NCBI GenBank assembly: GCA_024082115.1 | Contig: JAMRYE010000003.1 | Span: 4,650,001-4,714,000, forward strand | Direction of reading: 5' to 3' | Length of the DNA: 64,000 nt | From: Rhinocladiella similis | Taxonomy: Eukaryota > Ascomycota > Eurotiomycetes > Chaetothyriales > Herpotrichiellaceae | Part shown: piece after piece, positions 48,195-59,724 of the stretch | Numbering within the stretch: the stretch's first letter is position 1 | How the letters are laid out: the number at the start of each line of letters is the position of its first letter | Translations under genes and position numbers: made by a program | The notes under the pieces: generated by a model | Seen by the model: the letters and a program-made list of their open reading frames with translations, nothing else | Databases searched by the model: none | Told to the model about the DNA's origin: nothing

Positions 48195-49067
48195 TCACCT
48201 CGAAGTTCTCGTACCGTTTCCCGCGGCGTTAAACTCCTCCTGAATTAGATCGTTCAACGTCTGTTTTCGTGCTTCTTTCCATTTCTTATCCCAAGGGTCA
48301 ACCTTTCCACCAAGCACGACACAATATTGAGGCTGCAACATGATCATGCCTCTGCGAACCATAGTTCCCGGCTTTAAGACAAGCTTGCAGCCAATAAACA
48401 TGCCTATGTCGTCTTGGCTTGAAGGTCTAGAAGAGAGATCCGTATATGGACTGGGTAAAGAAGCCGAAGCTGAGATCGAAATACCGATTTTGGGGATCTT
48501 GTCAAGCTCAAAGGCCACAGCCTTCTTACCCCGGGCATCCTGGATAATGAGCTTATGTGGTCCGGCACTGATTCTTTTGGCCGATACCGACGCCATCACG
48601 CTGGAAGTAGATGCTGTTGTAGTTGGGGGCCTAGTGATGACACCAAATGGATCACGCGCAGATCCTTCCTCGTCCTCTATAATGTCAATCGTGCGGATGA
48701 CTTCCCTCCCGCGAACTTCCTCACCGCGCTCAATCCGCTCGATGGCTTCGATCTGGCTCCATTTGCTAGAGCCTATATCCAAGACATCCAAGACCTGTAC
48801 GATGACCGTGCCGGACAGCTGCTGCGCCTTGAGATTCACATCGGCTACATCGGCGGGAAGAGTGTCTTGAAGAGAAGGGGAGAGCGAAGTGGTAATGTCA
48901 CTTGCCAGGATACGAAATTGTGCTGTTGATACAAGTGCTGGAAGTGGCGGAGGGTTTGCTCCACGGGTTGCCAGAAAGTCATTGAGCCAGGTAGGGTCGA
49001 CCGTCAAGTGGTATTTGTTTAGGAGCGCGACCGACACCTTTTCGTGAAGTGGATGGTTGGAAGGCAT
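48195..49067 (-). CDS. RMI1: RecQ-mediated genome instability protein 1
   Basis: A single exon of 290 residues. Rmi1 is an OB-fold protein that binds topoisomerase III and the Sgs1/BLM helicase and promotes dissolution of double Holliday junctions in the nucleus. The N-terminal helical part is conserved (WLNDFLATRG, LPALVSTAQFRILASDI). The OB fold reads QQLSGTVIVQVLDVLDIG, then HKLIIQDARGKKAVAFEL, then FIGCKLVLKPGTMVRRGMIM and LQPQYCVVLGGKVDPWDKKW. An insertion of about 50 residues, Glu/Arg-, Thr- and Ser-rich, splits the fold. It converges on APC1 with 115 bp between stops and diverges from VPS51. Confidence 0.9.
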   Translation of the reverse strand: MPSNHPLHEKVSVALLNKYHLTVDPTWLNDFLATRGANPPPLPALVSTAQFRILASDITTSLSPSLQDTLPADVADVNLKAQQLSGTVIVQVLDVLDIGSSKWSQIEAIERIERGEEVRGREVIRTIDIIEDEEGSARDPFGVITRPPTTTASTSSVMASVSAKRISAGPHKLIIQDARGKKAVAFELDKIPKIGISISASASLPSPYTDLSSRPSSQDDIGMFIGCKLVLKPGTMVRRGMIMLQPQYCVVLGGKVDPWDKKWKEARKQTLNDLIQEEFNAAGNGTRTSR

Positions 49068-49578
49068 GGTGACAGAAAGCCTGAAGCCTCGTTGAGCGCT
49101 TCTGCTCGAGGCTACTTATATAGTGCTTCTGTGGCATAGAATGATCAAGGCTCTTTGATTGATGAAGGAAATCCAGGCCTAGGGGCAACTTTGAAGATCT
49201 GTACCATGGTTGCTATTGCATTTAACTGCGCCGGTGTGAACGTCTGAGAAGTCCTCCAGAGATGTTTGATTTCGCCTCCTCCATACTTGTTTGACCTCCG
49301 TACAGATGCGCGACTTGAACGAAGCGTCCTACGGTACACCAAGTCTAAAACGCGTTGCCGGCAATACTTCGGGTTGAAATCAGGCTGAAGCCACGAGGCT
49401 TCAACTGAATCGGCGTGTGGAGGAGGGAGTAAACATTCGTCCAACACCTAATATTCCCTCTGCAATATCTCTTTGCTCGCATCTGTACGAAGTACACCTC
49501 AATACAATGACTAGGTAGTATCGCATACTCTTTCCTCGCCTGCTTGGTATATACTATGTACCAAGGCCGTTATCCAGG
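49068..49578. promoter_or_regulatory. Divergent promoter region, RMI1/VPS51
   Basis: 511 bp between two divergent start codons. A TATATAG-like element lies close to RMI1 (about 49115). Open frames inside are short and carry no domain. Confidence 0.45.
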
Positions 49579-50550
49579 ATGGCCACGATAACGTCTCCTC
49601 GTAGCGAGTCTCCTGCCATAACCCTTCCTCGCATCACGTCGCCCTCGATTCCCAGCACAAGCGGCACGCCAGAGTCCTCTGTCCGGCCATCGTTCGATAC
49701 TCCGACAGCCAACAACCCTCCTGGCTCTCCGTCACAGCATGCGGCGGCACTTGTGTCTAATCCTGCCCAAAGGAGGAACCGCGCCGCATTGCGCGACTAT
49801 TACAACCTAAAGAACAGAGGGCCCTCAGGGGCGGATCTCGATCTGAGCCGCATAACCAGCATAGCATCGAATGCCTCGGACTTGACCATCACGTCCTCCA
49901 GCGCCGTTCCCGAATCGTTGCCTCTAACAGCCCAGCTGGACGACGCCTCATTCGATGCAGAAGCTTATGTGTCGGAACTGCTCAAGACGGCAGGTCTACG
50001 GGACATACTGAAGACTGAGAGTTCGCTCGTTAGGGAGATTCGAAATCTCGACGGCGAAAGGAAAGCTCTAGTCTACGACAACTACAGCAAGCTGATCAAG
50101 GCTGTCGGCACGATTGCGGAAATGCAAAAAGGAATGCACAAGAGGGAGCCGACCAGGCTGAGTGTTTTGGGAGTACAGAAAGATACAAGGCCTAGTCTAG
50201 ACGGCGTGGAGAAGCTAGGCGAGAAGCTGGACGGGCTGCTCAAGATGGTCGAGGATCTAGGCCCTGTTCAGCGCGACGACGTGGCACAACTCGTCGAAAT
50301 GAGGGAGAAGAAACGGCAGAAGGAGACAGTCCAATCGGCGTTGGATGCGCCCCATCGACTACAAGCCATGGTTGACAGAGGGCAGAGGCAGGAAGCAGAA
50401 AAGGAGTACGAGTCAGTCAAGGAGCTCCTCGAGCAGTGGAAGGACGTCCGGGGTGTCGGTGAACTACAGGAGAAGTGTGCGCAAATCATGCGCACGTCGC
50501 GAGATGACGATTCATCCTCACCGCCCACCCAAGAATCATCACCTGACTGA
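49579..50550 (+). CDS. VPS51: GARP complex subunit Vps51
   Basis: A single exon of 323 residues. Vps51 is the small subunit of the GARP tethering complex that receives endosome-derived vesicles at the trans-Golgi; in yeast its N-terminus binds the SNARE Tlg1. Residues 1-60 are Ser/Pro-rich. RNRAALRDYYNLKNR follows, and the Vps51 core lies at about 121-190 (FDAEAYVSELLKTAGLRDIL, EIRNLDGERKALVYDNYSKL, TIAEMQKGM). The rest is helical, probably coiled coil (MREKKRQKETVQSAL). The C-terminus is a Ser/Asp-rich tail. It has the short fungal length rather than the long animal form. Confidence 0.9.
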   Translation: MATITSPRSESPAITLPRITSPSIPSTSGTPESSVRPSFDTPTANNPPGSPSQHAAALVSNPAQRRNRAALRDYYNLKNRGPSGADLDLSRITSIASNASDLTITSSSAVPESLPLTAQLDDASFDAEAYVSELLKTAGLRDILKTESSLVREIRNLDGERKALVYDNYSKLIKAVGTIAEMQKGMHKREPTRLSVLGVQKDTRPSLDGVEKLGEKLDGLLKMVEDLGPVQRDDVAQLVEMREKKRQKETVQSALDAPHRLQAMVDRGQRQEAEKEYESVKELLEQWKDVRGVGELQEKCAQIMRTSRDDDSSSPPTQESSPD

Positions 50551-51420
50551 GGGAAGGTTAGTCATGCTCTGGTCCCTTAGCGTCCAGTGAGCAGAACGAG
50601 CTCAAGAACCTGACGTTGCGCTGCGAAAGGACCAGTCCCAGAAGAATTGAGAGGCGACTCCTGCGGCGTACTCAAGTCTCGAGCAGGGACTCTGCAAGAA
50701 ATTCTGGCGACTACGTGAGACTGGCTGGTTGGACCCTCCTTGCCTCGATCTTAGGAGTCATCGTACATCCTGATCGGTTCCTGTCCTGGGTCCACACTCG
50801 CCGTTCGGCCACGACCGACAGATCGCAATAAATTCAAGGCCCCTTACGAGATCTGTCTCAGGCTGCCTTCACACAAAGTGGAAGAGAACTGTGGCTTATT
50901 ACACACCTCACGCTAGAGCCTAACACGGAGAACGATGAAGAACCAGCAAGGACAGATTGTGCCCCAACCTATCTGAGTTGCTGAGTCAGTGCCCTTCAAG
51001 TCCCTCCTTGTACGCACCTTCAAGTCGCACATGGTCAAACATCCTTCAAGACGAGCCTCTCCGGGTTCGAGTCGCAATTGACGATACGGCAAGCCACGAA
51101 AAGACCAGGTGCCTCTACAAGCGTCGGATAATTGGAAATCAACCTTACGCGTAAGTAGAACACAGTAAATGTAAAAGGAATTGATCATTGTCTCACAAAC
51201 ACATGTCGTGAGCGCTACATGTATACTATCTAGGTATGCACGGGAGCCTGCACATGGAAGAAGTCGGGGTATCGAAACACAAAAGCAAGGCTAGACGTAA
51301 TGAAATTCCCAAGTATGGTGTCTTGACGACACAGTTTCTTCACTGCAAAAAAACCCTCTCGAAACATTTGCCTTGGTATCGAGAATTCCCAAGCGCATCC
51401 TTGATACCTTGTCCTCCAGA
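50551..51420. other. Convergent intergenic region
   Basis: 870 bp between the VPS51 and VID27 stops. The proximal 300 bp stays partly open in two frames but has no recognisable domain. No repeat is seen. Confidence 0.55.
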
Positions 51421-53894
51421 CTAATATGGACTATTCACAATTTCGTCTCGCAAATGACTTTGCCTGCCACTGCGGCGAGGTGTAGCTAAGCCTCCAGCAC
51501 TCAGCCTCGTGGCTGGTCCAGCTATACTTTCCCTCGTTGGCTTCTTGAAACTCTTCCGACTGACCATATCGACCTCGTTTGGTAAGGCCAGGATGACGTT
51601 CTTATCTGATCCGAATTCAAAATTATCTGCCATGACCTTATCACCGTAGCGCTTGATCTGGTAAGGATCTTTGTTGCCAGCGATGACCTTCTTAAGGTTC
51701 CAGGTAACGAGGAACGGTCCTGTTGACGTGATAATGCTGGTTTCCGGGTTTTCTGGTGAGGCGTTGAATTTGGCCGGGGTGAAGGAAAGAGGGGCCTTCG
51801 TTTCATGTTGGAATTGCGCGACGTGACTGGGGGTTAGAGCAAGACGGCGTGGCTGGGGCTTGCTATCTTTGGCAAAAGAGCGCTCAAAGCCCAATTTGCC
51901 TTCGTATCTGCCGTCCTTCTGCAGAGTGTCGATCAAGAGTAGGTACGTACGGCATGTAGCAAGGAGCCATCGTCCATCAGCACTGACATCAAGACCAATG
52001 ATAGATTCACCAAGAGCAGGGATGTGAGTCTTCGCATTGACACCCAGGCGGTCGAAAAGACGGACATCACCTTTGTTGGACGCGACGGCGACGTGACCTT
52101 TTTCTGTTGTGGCTGCGGCTGAAAAGTCATTCTGAGATACATATTGTTTCAATTGAGCCTCGACGAGCTTGTTTCCAGCCACACGAGGATCGATTCGGAA
52201 AAGGGCATTCCGGCTATGGCCAATGAATGGCTGCGCTGACGTCTGCTGAGAGAATTTGGTTTCCGGCACAAAATTCGTCACCGGAATATCGTCGTGGACT
52301 TTCCACTCGTCTATGATCTTGCCGTATTCCAGATCCATACGGTAAAGGGAGTTGGGATTGGTGTCGTCTTGTAGCACCATGTTCTGGTCTTCCGAGTGCA
52401 ACATGACTTTATTGGGTCTAAACAGCTTGCCTTTGGGTGTTTCGACTTTGGAAATATTGGTTGTGAATTCGAGATGTCGGTTTGGAAGATGCTTGAAAAC
52501 ACCGATTTTGGAACCTCGAATGACGAATGACCGGTCGTGTTTGGTGCCTACCGCCAGCTGTGAGTTGACATTGCCATCGCTGTCACGTAGATCGAGATCG
52601 TCCTCGGATTCATCTGTATCGTAATGCTCACTTCGCTGAGCGTCATCGGCATCGTCCTCCTCCTCTTCGTCCTCGTCTTCCTCAGCTTCTTCTGGAACGT
52701 CGTCCATAGTCAGCTCATTGAAAGCTTCGAAGACATACTCTCGATCTGGGTCATTGACCTTGGCCCACTTCATTTCGTTTAGTTGTTCCCACAATGCTTG
52801 CATGATACCTTCTTGGAAGTTCTCAAGAGTTGCTTGGTCGTGAAATCGTAGAAGCCAAGAATACGCGGAACCGTCATCGGTGTAATGGTTGAAAATTGCT
52901 GACAGGTATTCAAAATTGAACACTGGATTGATATCAGCAACAATCTGTTGGCCGAGCCATTCACGGCCGTCAGAGCTCGTAATCTGCAGCCAGTATTGCC
53001 ATTTTCCAAGATCGGTAACAACAGCGAACACGGAGGCATCCTGTAGGATGAAGGTGGATGTTGTAAAATCAAACAGATGTAGCTCGGCTTTCTGCTTGGT
53101 CAATACTTCTCCGGAGACTGGCGCGGATTTTGCCGAAGGCGGCATCGTAGATATTGAAACAACATCTGTTGTCTTCGGCTCAATTGCTTTGCTGGGAGAT
53201 TTTACATCCTTGGCCATACGCTCTGCTGACTCCTTCGAGGTAGGCGTGTCGTCCCTGGTAGGAGAAACGGCGCTGGCAGCCGGAATAGCGTCCTCGTTGT
53301 CGAAGTAAAACTCTCTAAGTTCGGCATCGGTTGCTTTTTGGGCCGACTTGCGATATTTCCGTTCGTACTGACAATCGATCGCAGCCAGTAAGAAGGTTTG
53401 GATCTTTTCTTGTTGGATTGAAGTATCACAGATGAACTCATAAAGGTCGCCGGGATCACCACTTAGATCTCGCCAGGCCAAGATAGTCTCTCCACCAGAT
53501 CTCTTTTCGGATCTGAAATGTAGGTCCTGGTCAAGCAGGAATGTCTTTTCGTCTTTGTCCAAGGCGTCAACTCCTTCGTCTTCATCGTCTTCAGCCAGCT
53601 CCTCTTCTCCTTCCTCGTATGCTCGCTGTATTACCAGCTGGTATTGAAACTCTTGACCAGTTCGTCGAATGCTCGCGACGGCGTCTTTGTAGATGAGTTC
53701 GGAGTAGCCTTTCGGTGAAAGAGGACGGACCAGATAGAGCTGGCCTTGAGGGATCTCGGTGATGACCTCTTTGGACACGTCTCCAAAAAGGTATTTGCTC
53801 ACTACATTTGAAAGATTCAGTGTAAGTTGAGGGTTCGCGACTTCAGAAATAACGAGCAGGACTGGGATATCATACCATTTTTGATCATAAACAT
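51421..53894 (-). CDS. VID27: Vacuolar import and degradation protein 27
   Basis: Two exons, 53876-53894 and 51421-53801, give 799 residues. The tiny first exon (MFMIKN plus one base) joins to VSKYLFGDVSKEVITEIPQG, the usual start; the unspliced longer frame beginning MPHIHHVYDQ is intron read-through. Vid27 was found in yeast screens for vacuolar degradation of fructose-1,6-bisphosphatase; its molecular role is unclear. Visible parts are the N-terminal domain (GQLYLVRPLSPKGYSELIYK, IQRAYEEGEEELAEDDED), a PH-like middle (HLFDFTTSTFILQDASVFAV, WQYWLQITSSDGREWLGQQI) and an acidic linker (EEAEEDEDEEEEDDADDA). The C-terminal WD-like domain includes SRNALFRIDPRVAGNKLVE, VAVASNKGDVRLFDRLGVNA and GLDVSADGRWLLATCRTYLL. 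It diverges from OXR1. Confidence 0.92.
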
Positions 53895-54476
53895 GATGAA
53901 TGTGAGGCACTGGAATGAGAGGGCGTTGCTTGAATTGTGCGAGACCAACCCCCTCAAGGCTGGGGCGCTAAGACTGAGTAATGAAGATACTCAGGACTCT
54001 TGTGCGGGTTGAAGAAAGTGTTCTTGTAGAGATACAGTAGAACGATGGAAAGGCAAACTAAGTCATTGTTGACAGAGGGGCAAGTTTTTGTCTAAACGAT
54101 GCAAGGAGGAGGTTATCATGACGCAAACGCTAGGCTACAGGGCCAAGAGGGAGAGTAGTTAATTCACTAGCGCCACTCAAACTCTAGCCTTGCGTCGTTA
54201 ACAACCTTCGCTGGCGAATTATCGAGCGTTTGAGCAGACAATTAGTGAGGCTAGAGTGGACAGCGACGCTAGCCAGGCCGTTGCCACTAATGAACAGAAG
54301 CCTAATGAGGCTGAAACAAACATCTGCCTGCGCCCTCGCCTTTGGCGCATACGGAGTACGAGGCCATTTTCACGGGGTAGGGGAGTATTCCTTGCATTGT
54401 AAGGTATCGCGCAGTCACGCCATTATTCCCAGTCGAATGTCCGTTGACGGCTTCATGAGTATTCCAGAGGCTCCAA
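53895..54476. promoter_or_regulatory. Divergent promoter region, VID27/OXR1
   Basis: 582 bp between divergent start codons, with one TACGGAGTA copy at 54350. No other element is clear. Confidence 0.4.
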
Positions 54477-55580
54477 ATGACTTCCAAGGACAACCCCGAG
54501 CGACAAGAATCAGTGCAGCGGGAGAAGAGCCATCCAACATTGGCAGATAACCCATACAACCCCAATTCAGCTGCATATTTGGCCTACCCAGTCAAACATG
54601 TCGTATCAAGCCTATATCGACGTATGACTGAGCCTCCCGAGCACCCCGTCAACAAGCTGCTGGACGCGCCTGCCACTGCTGCTTCGTCGTCAGGTGTTTA
54701 CACCCCTCCCAAAAGAACCCAATCTCCGTTCCAACCTCCTCCTCTCACGCCGCTCGAGTTGAGACACACCTTATCGCCAAAAGCTGCAGAGTCTCTGTTA
54801 TTGTCCAGGCCATTGGCAGAAGAAATCCGGCTACTAATTCCCCCAAGACTTCAACTTATCGCGCAGTGGCGACTGGCGTACTCTTTGGAGGTTCATGGAT
54901 CTTCGTTGGCGACATTGTATGAGCACTGTGCCAATGTCTCGACCTATACGCAGCGCTCTGGCTATGTGCTCGTAGTAAGAGATGGCTCTACGGCGGCTTC
55001 GAACGGGTCCATCTTCGGTGCGTACCTCTCCGACTCGCCCAAACCAGGCTTGCATTATTTTGGCACCGGAGAGTGCTTTCTTTGGCGAGCTAGTATACTC
55101 CCTGCACTGAGAGATCTTTCTCAAACTCTGGACGGTGATACTCAATCGCCATCGCATCATCTACTGGAGATGGCTGGTCTTCCGCCCCCGCCAAGTGCAG
55201 ACACCACAAACTTGCAAAGAGCGACTACAGTTCGTGGTGAGCGGAAGTCATCATCAGTCTCGGCATCTACTACATCTTTGCCTCTACCTGTAAACAAGGA
55301 TGCTCTTGCACCACCGCAGCCTCCTCGCTCAGGGACATCGACACCAGACCGCATCCGGTTCAAGGCTTTTCCTTACAGCGGAGTTAATGATTTTCTGATA
55401 TACTGTCAGGCCGGCTATCTCTCAATTGGAGGTGGTGACGGCCATTATGGACTGTGGCTAGACGATGAGCTCAACACCGGTGTCAGCGAGACATGTCCGA
55501 CGTTTGGTAATGAGCCTCTGAGCGATGAAGGCCGTAAGTTTGACGTCTTGGGTGTAGAGGTGTGGTATGTGGGCGCGTAA
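54477..55580 (+). CDS. OXR1: TLDc-domain oxidation resistance protein
   Basis: A single exon of 367 residues. The TLDc family protects against oxidative damage, and in yeast Oxr1 also drives disassembly of the vacuolar V-ATPase. After about 90 Pro/Ser-rich residues the TLDc domain runs to the end. It begins LSPKAAESLLLSRPLAEEIR and PRLQLIAQWRLAYSLEVHGS, continues TQRSGYVLVVRDGSTAASNG, PGLHYFGTGECFLWRASILP and VNDFLIYCQAGYLSIGGGDG, and closes LWLDDELNTGVSETCPTFGN and FDVLGVEVWYVGA. A low-complexity insertion of about 60 residues (220-285) splits the domain, as in other filamentous fungi. The C-terminal VEVWYVG is the family's standard ending, so the gene is complete. Confidence 0.93.
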   Translation: MTSKDNPERQESVQREKSHPTLADNPYNPNSAAYLAYPVKHVVSSLYRRMTEPPEHPVNKLLDAPATAASSSGVYTPPKRTQSPFQPPPLTPLELRHTLSPKAAESLLLSRPLAEEIRLLIPPRLQLIAQWRLAYSLEVHGSSLATLYEHCANVSTYTQRSGYVLVVRDGSTAASNGSIFGAYLSDSPKPGLHYFGTGECFLWRASILPALRDLSQTLDGDTQSPSHHLLEMAGLPPPPSADTTNLQRATTVRGERKSSSVSASTTSLPLPVNKDALAPPQPPRSGTSTPDRIRFKAFPYSGVNDFLIYCQAGYLSIGGGDGHYGLWLDDELNTGVSETCPTFGNEPLSDEGRKFDVLGVEVWYVGA

Positions 55581-58376
55581 TATCATCAAGCTCTTCTGCC
55601 CGACAGGTCAATATCATGAGACCGGCGACGATAGGAAAGTTGTCCATGCGCACGGCCACTGTGCCGTGACAACGCCGCCAATGTCGAAGAGATGCTCGAT
55701 GGGATGGTGATGGGGACAAACACGTGCCAAAAGATGCTCCGCTAGCCAGAGGATCTGAGGCAATTTGCTGCCCTCTCCACCAAGATATGTTGTACTTAGC
55801 GAGCAAATCCACTCATGCATGCACCTGAGGTCACCCGCATCAACACTGCTACCACTGCAAAATCAATATTGCTCGAGCTGAAAATCCCGAACGCTACGGC
55901 ATCCTAGCATAAGGCTTGTTGTTGCAAAAAGTCACTCAGAAAACGAGGAGGTTCGAGCCTCTATGTTTTGGTGCCTGTCGATTGTCATCAGTTATCTTGT
56001 GCGTTTTGAATGCGACAATGCCCGGATTCGGCGAGGTATGATGTTGTCTCGATGGAGAGCGAGGCATCTCGGGCCTGCCTCGCGGACAGTATACCTGTTC
56101 TGTGGTAGGAAACGCTGCAGCATATCCAGCCCTTCTGGACAAGGGGGAACTTCTACCGATATTGCAAGATACTGATGACTGAATCCAACGCACACGACGC
56201 GGCCAAATAAATTTGCTGGTGGAGATTCCGCTCTACAGTACTGTACCATGGTGGGATCGACGTCATGGCGGAATGGCATATCCGAGCGGCTTTTCCCTCT
56301 CGTGTGGAAACGCTCCATGCACGTCCACCAGGCCTTTTTTCGGCGCTTCAACTTACAGGTTCCTGAAGGTAGACCTGCACCGCGAAGAAGTCCTTTTGAG
56401 TTTGATGGTTTGGTTACGACGGATCTTTCAGGTTTTCTGTGATCGCAGAAAAGAGTACGAGCCAATCCAAAAACCCACCACAAATTCTACAATGGTAACT
56501 TGCACTAGGCTTCTTCAGCACTCGCTGGGGGCAACGGACAACAACAGATACGACAGTTGGCGGATGGAGCAGTCATGCTATGGCAGGAGCGCCGTACAAA
56601 GATGTCGTTCTGCGCTGAGCCAGCCGCATACTACCTAGAGAACCCCAGGATCGGCGGCGGTGATACTTGTTGTACAATACAGTGTTGTACAACGAGAGTG
56701 CATTAGTCATGCTGATCAAGTTCAACTCCAGAGGCGTCAGCAAAGATTAACAGCGGGCTAATCAATGCAACTTGAAAGAAACGATTTCGTCCGAACGATC
56801 GGGCTCAGTCAAAACAAAGCATTACCCAGTAAATTACCGGTCGATCGTATTGAAACACAGCCCACTGGCTAATCCAATGCATAACTGTGCACAAGCCGGA
56901 CCAAGAACGCCCTGGATGCCCTGGTCCAAAGTGCAACGTAAGTGCATCCATCTATCGATCGGCCATGGACTTGGGTAGCGAACGATTGTAGAGGAGAAGA
57001 GGAGTTTGGTATCTGTGGTTCGAAGTTGCCAACAAATGTCTGCTGCTGCTGTTCTCCTTCAAGGCGTTTTCAAAGGCCTGACGGACGTGGGACAAAGGAC
57101 CTGTATGCAGGCCGGGCGTACGCCGAGAATGATACGCGATACAATACCAGAGATTACCACAAGCTGCTTGGAATGCGGACTCGTATTCGTTTTCTTGTAC
57201 AGACTACGATTACTACTGCGGGACGGAAGTTAGTCCAATTCAATTATACCTCCTGTACTGGGTACCTAGCTACTGCTCCCTAGACACCGAGTAAGTAATC
57301 ATGGTGTTAGACTATTAGTGAGCGAATATTTTTCCCAGTCCCCATCCCCATTCTCACTTGGCGATCAGATTACTTCTTCCCAGCAATTGCGCATTCTGAT
57401 GATGGCACAGGTAGATCTTGTGTACAATACGCCAGCGAAAAGGAAACCCAACTTATCGCCGACCGAGACCAAAGCGGATGGAGAATTCGCTACTTCGCAC
57501 CTGAGAATGGCCGCGAGCCGAATAATGCTAGTTAATTTAGGGCCCAGGGCTGCCGACTGCCCGAGAAAAGGCAGAATGGCATTCCCCAGTTCGTCGTGTC
57601 CTCGGGGATTGAAGGGCTTCAGGGTTGCGAGGACCGCTATCCGCCTGAACAAAAAAGCGCATAACAGAGAGAGGGGATCCATGCCGACTAACCTAATCGC
57701 CGGCAAAGGGTTCGATTGGTATAGCAGCCTTTCCTTGTCCAGGTAGTACCTTATGACTGTGTGACTGACACAGCAGGCCGCCCAAAAGTAATCGCACCGA
57801 CCTGGGCCCCTGCTCTGCCATCATGTCATCAAGAATGGTCCCCCCCCTTTGAGCGGGACTAATGTTTTTAGTGGGACCCACTCCTCCCTGGGCCTCTGTA
57901 CCTTACTCACCTCGATCCATGCCCTTGTCCTGGTCACGCATCATCGTCTCGTACGAGCGCGCTGGACGTGCATCGCAAACTTTTTGCCCGTCGCTGGTCA
58001 TGGCATGTTCCTTACCAAACTATGCCTCATGCTCATTCACCATCTGGCTCCACCTGAAACGACTTCCGCTTCTCTTACTAACCCAGCCTCTGCTACCTCG
58101 TAAACGGTATATAGGGCCTGAATGTTCCTCGATGTCCTCCCATTCCCAGAACGTGCACATATCCACCCTATTTCGTACTTGTCTTGTTCCTTCAATAAGC
58201 TGACCGATCTCGCCTTTACTGCTTCTGACCTCACATGCTGGCCTGAAAGCTGTTGTGCCAGCCCGTACAGATATCTATCGTGCGGTACACATCTTCTCGC
58301 CTCTCCTCTCCTCCGCCACGATCCATTGGAGCCAACTCGACACCCGGTGGACGTACTTCGATCCGTCTTTCCAGCA
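55581..58376. other. 2.8 kb intergenic region
   Basis: No convincing gene. The clearest structure is the inverted repeat at 56669-56693. Minus-strand frames of up to 163 codons (55992-56483) carry no domain. The last 400 bp is a C/T-rich leader of the Zn2Cys6 gene with an in-frame open stretch upstream of its ATG. Confidence 0.6.
56669..56693. repeat. Perfect 9-bp inverted repeat GTTGTACAA / TTGTACAAC
   Basis: The arms are separated by TACAGTG and each contains the palindrome TTGTACAA. Three more outer bases pair with one mismatch (CTT against GAG), so a 12-bp stem is possible. Confidence 0.85.
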
Positions 58377-59425
58377 ATGGGAGCTACCATCATGACTCCT
58401 CCCCTAGAACCTTCGTCGCCCCTCGATGGTGGCATTCGAAAAAGAGTATGCAAGGCATGCGATCGATGTCGGCTGAAGAAGTCAAAGGTGAGGACTACCG
58501 ATACCATCATTCCTCTGCCCTGACTGGTGAACTGACTTGTTCTCTAGTGCGACGGTTCTAGCCCTTGCAGTCGGTGTAAAGCAGACAATGCCATTTGCGT
58601 GTTTGGCGAGCGCAAGAAGTCGCACGACAAAGTGTATCCCAAAGGGTAAGTTGGAGGCACCCCACCGGCCCTTGGGCCTCGATGTCGTGTTCTGGGTCTG
58701 ACAGGGGTCGCAGCTATGTAGAAATGCTCGAAAGCCAACAGGCACAACTTGTCGCCGGTCTACAAGAGTTGTACAAGAGAGTACAGAATGGCCAGGGCTG
58801 GACCGGCGCGGCCCTCAAGGAGACAAGCAGCGGCAGCCCCTTGACCCACGACATCTTGGAGAGGTTGGGTGCCTTGAAGCAAGACGGCAACACACACGAC
58901 ACCTTCGAGGAGGACCTCAACACGTTACAACAAAGATTAATCGCCGACGGCGCCGGCTTCATGCAACGGCAACCGTCGCACGATTCACATTCGCACACCG
59001 ACAGCAGCGCGCCGTCGCCCATATCATACGAACCCGTGGTCCACCACCGACCGAACTTCTCGAACCCATTCAACCTCAACCAGTTACCGCCCACGCCTCC
59101 CAACCAAAGTCCGTATCCTCAGAATGCACGAGCTGTGCCGCCCACCAAGTCACATACGTACCCCCACGCCACCAACATGCACTCGAACCTGAGCAGCTGG
59201 ACGACCCCCGTACCCGAGTTCGACGACTCGATGGATTTCATGACCCAGTTCGAGTCGCCCATGGTGGACCCGTCGTCATCAACATCAGTCGACCTGTCGT
59301 CATTCTCCCCGGCCATGTTCCAGGACCAGATGATGCCAGCAGCCATCAACCCTTGTCTCACGATGAAAGACTGGCCCAGCCAGGAAGACTTCCAGCGGTA
59401 CTTCAACCCGACCATGCTGGCATGA
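58377..59425 (+). CDS. Zn2Cys6 transcription factor
   Basis: Three exons, 58377-58487, 58548-58645 and 58714-59425, give 306 residues. The zinc cluster is split by intron 1 and reads ACDRCRLKKSK then CDGSSPCSRCKADNAIC, with ligands Cys28, 31, 38, 44, 47 and 54. It should bind CGG-type sites in the nucleus. A linker FGERKKSHDKVYPKG leads to a helix (YVEMLESQQAQLVAGLQELY) that may dimerise. The C-terminal half is Pro/Ser/Asp-rich, likely an activation domain, and ends KDWPSQEDFQRYFNPTMLA. There is no fungal_trans middle homology region, so this is the short class of such factors. A second in-frame ATG (MTPPLEP) five codons later is an alternative start. No target cluster lies adjacent. Confidence 0.88.
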
Positions 59426-59687
59426 TATGATTGGTACTGTGTTTGAAAAGGGAATGACTTTATGATGACTTTTTTTAATAATTTTCACCGACATTTGTAA
59501 TGCATACGTGTGAGTACGGAGTACCAGGAGGGACGTCCCTGTAAAAAAAGGCGGGCGAGTGTCTTTGGCGTTAAAAGGCAGTTTGTGGGCCGCATGTCGG
59601 AAAGGGAAAACCACAAGGGGCAAACACACACATTCCTGGAGCCACAAGGCTACCTAAAGGTGCTGATGGGTACCTGCCTACCTATTG

Positions 59688-59724
59688 TACCTACCTACCT
59701 ACCTACCTACCTACCTACCTACCT
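59688..59724. repeat. (ACCT)n microsatellite
   Basis: About nine perfect copies of the tetramer ACCT/CTAC. Confidence 0.95.

Noticed and set aside
51058..51080. GGGTTCGAGTCGC, resembling a tRNA T-loop
   Set aside because: The flanking bases do not form a T-stem and no cloverleaf can be drawn.
53802..53910. Unspliced VID27 N-terminus starting MPHIHHVYDQ
   Set aside because: It reads through an intron; splicing gives the conserved MFMIKNVSKYLFGD start in phase.
55950..55985. GAGGTTCGAGCCTC, resembling a tRNA T-arm
   Set aside because: No matching acceptor stem or anticodon arm lies about 70 bases upstream.
55992..56483. 163-codon minus-strand open frame
   Set aside because: No domain and no splice context that extends it; it overlaps frames on the other strand of similar quality.
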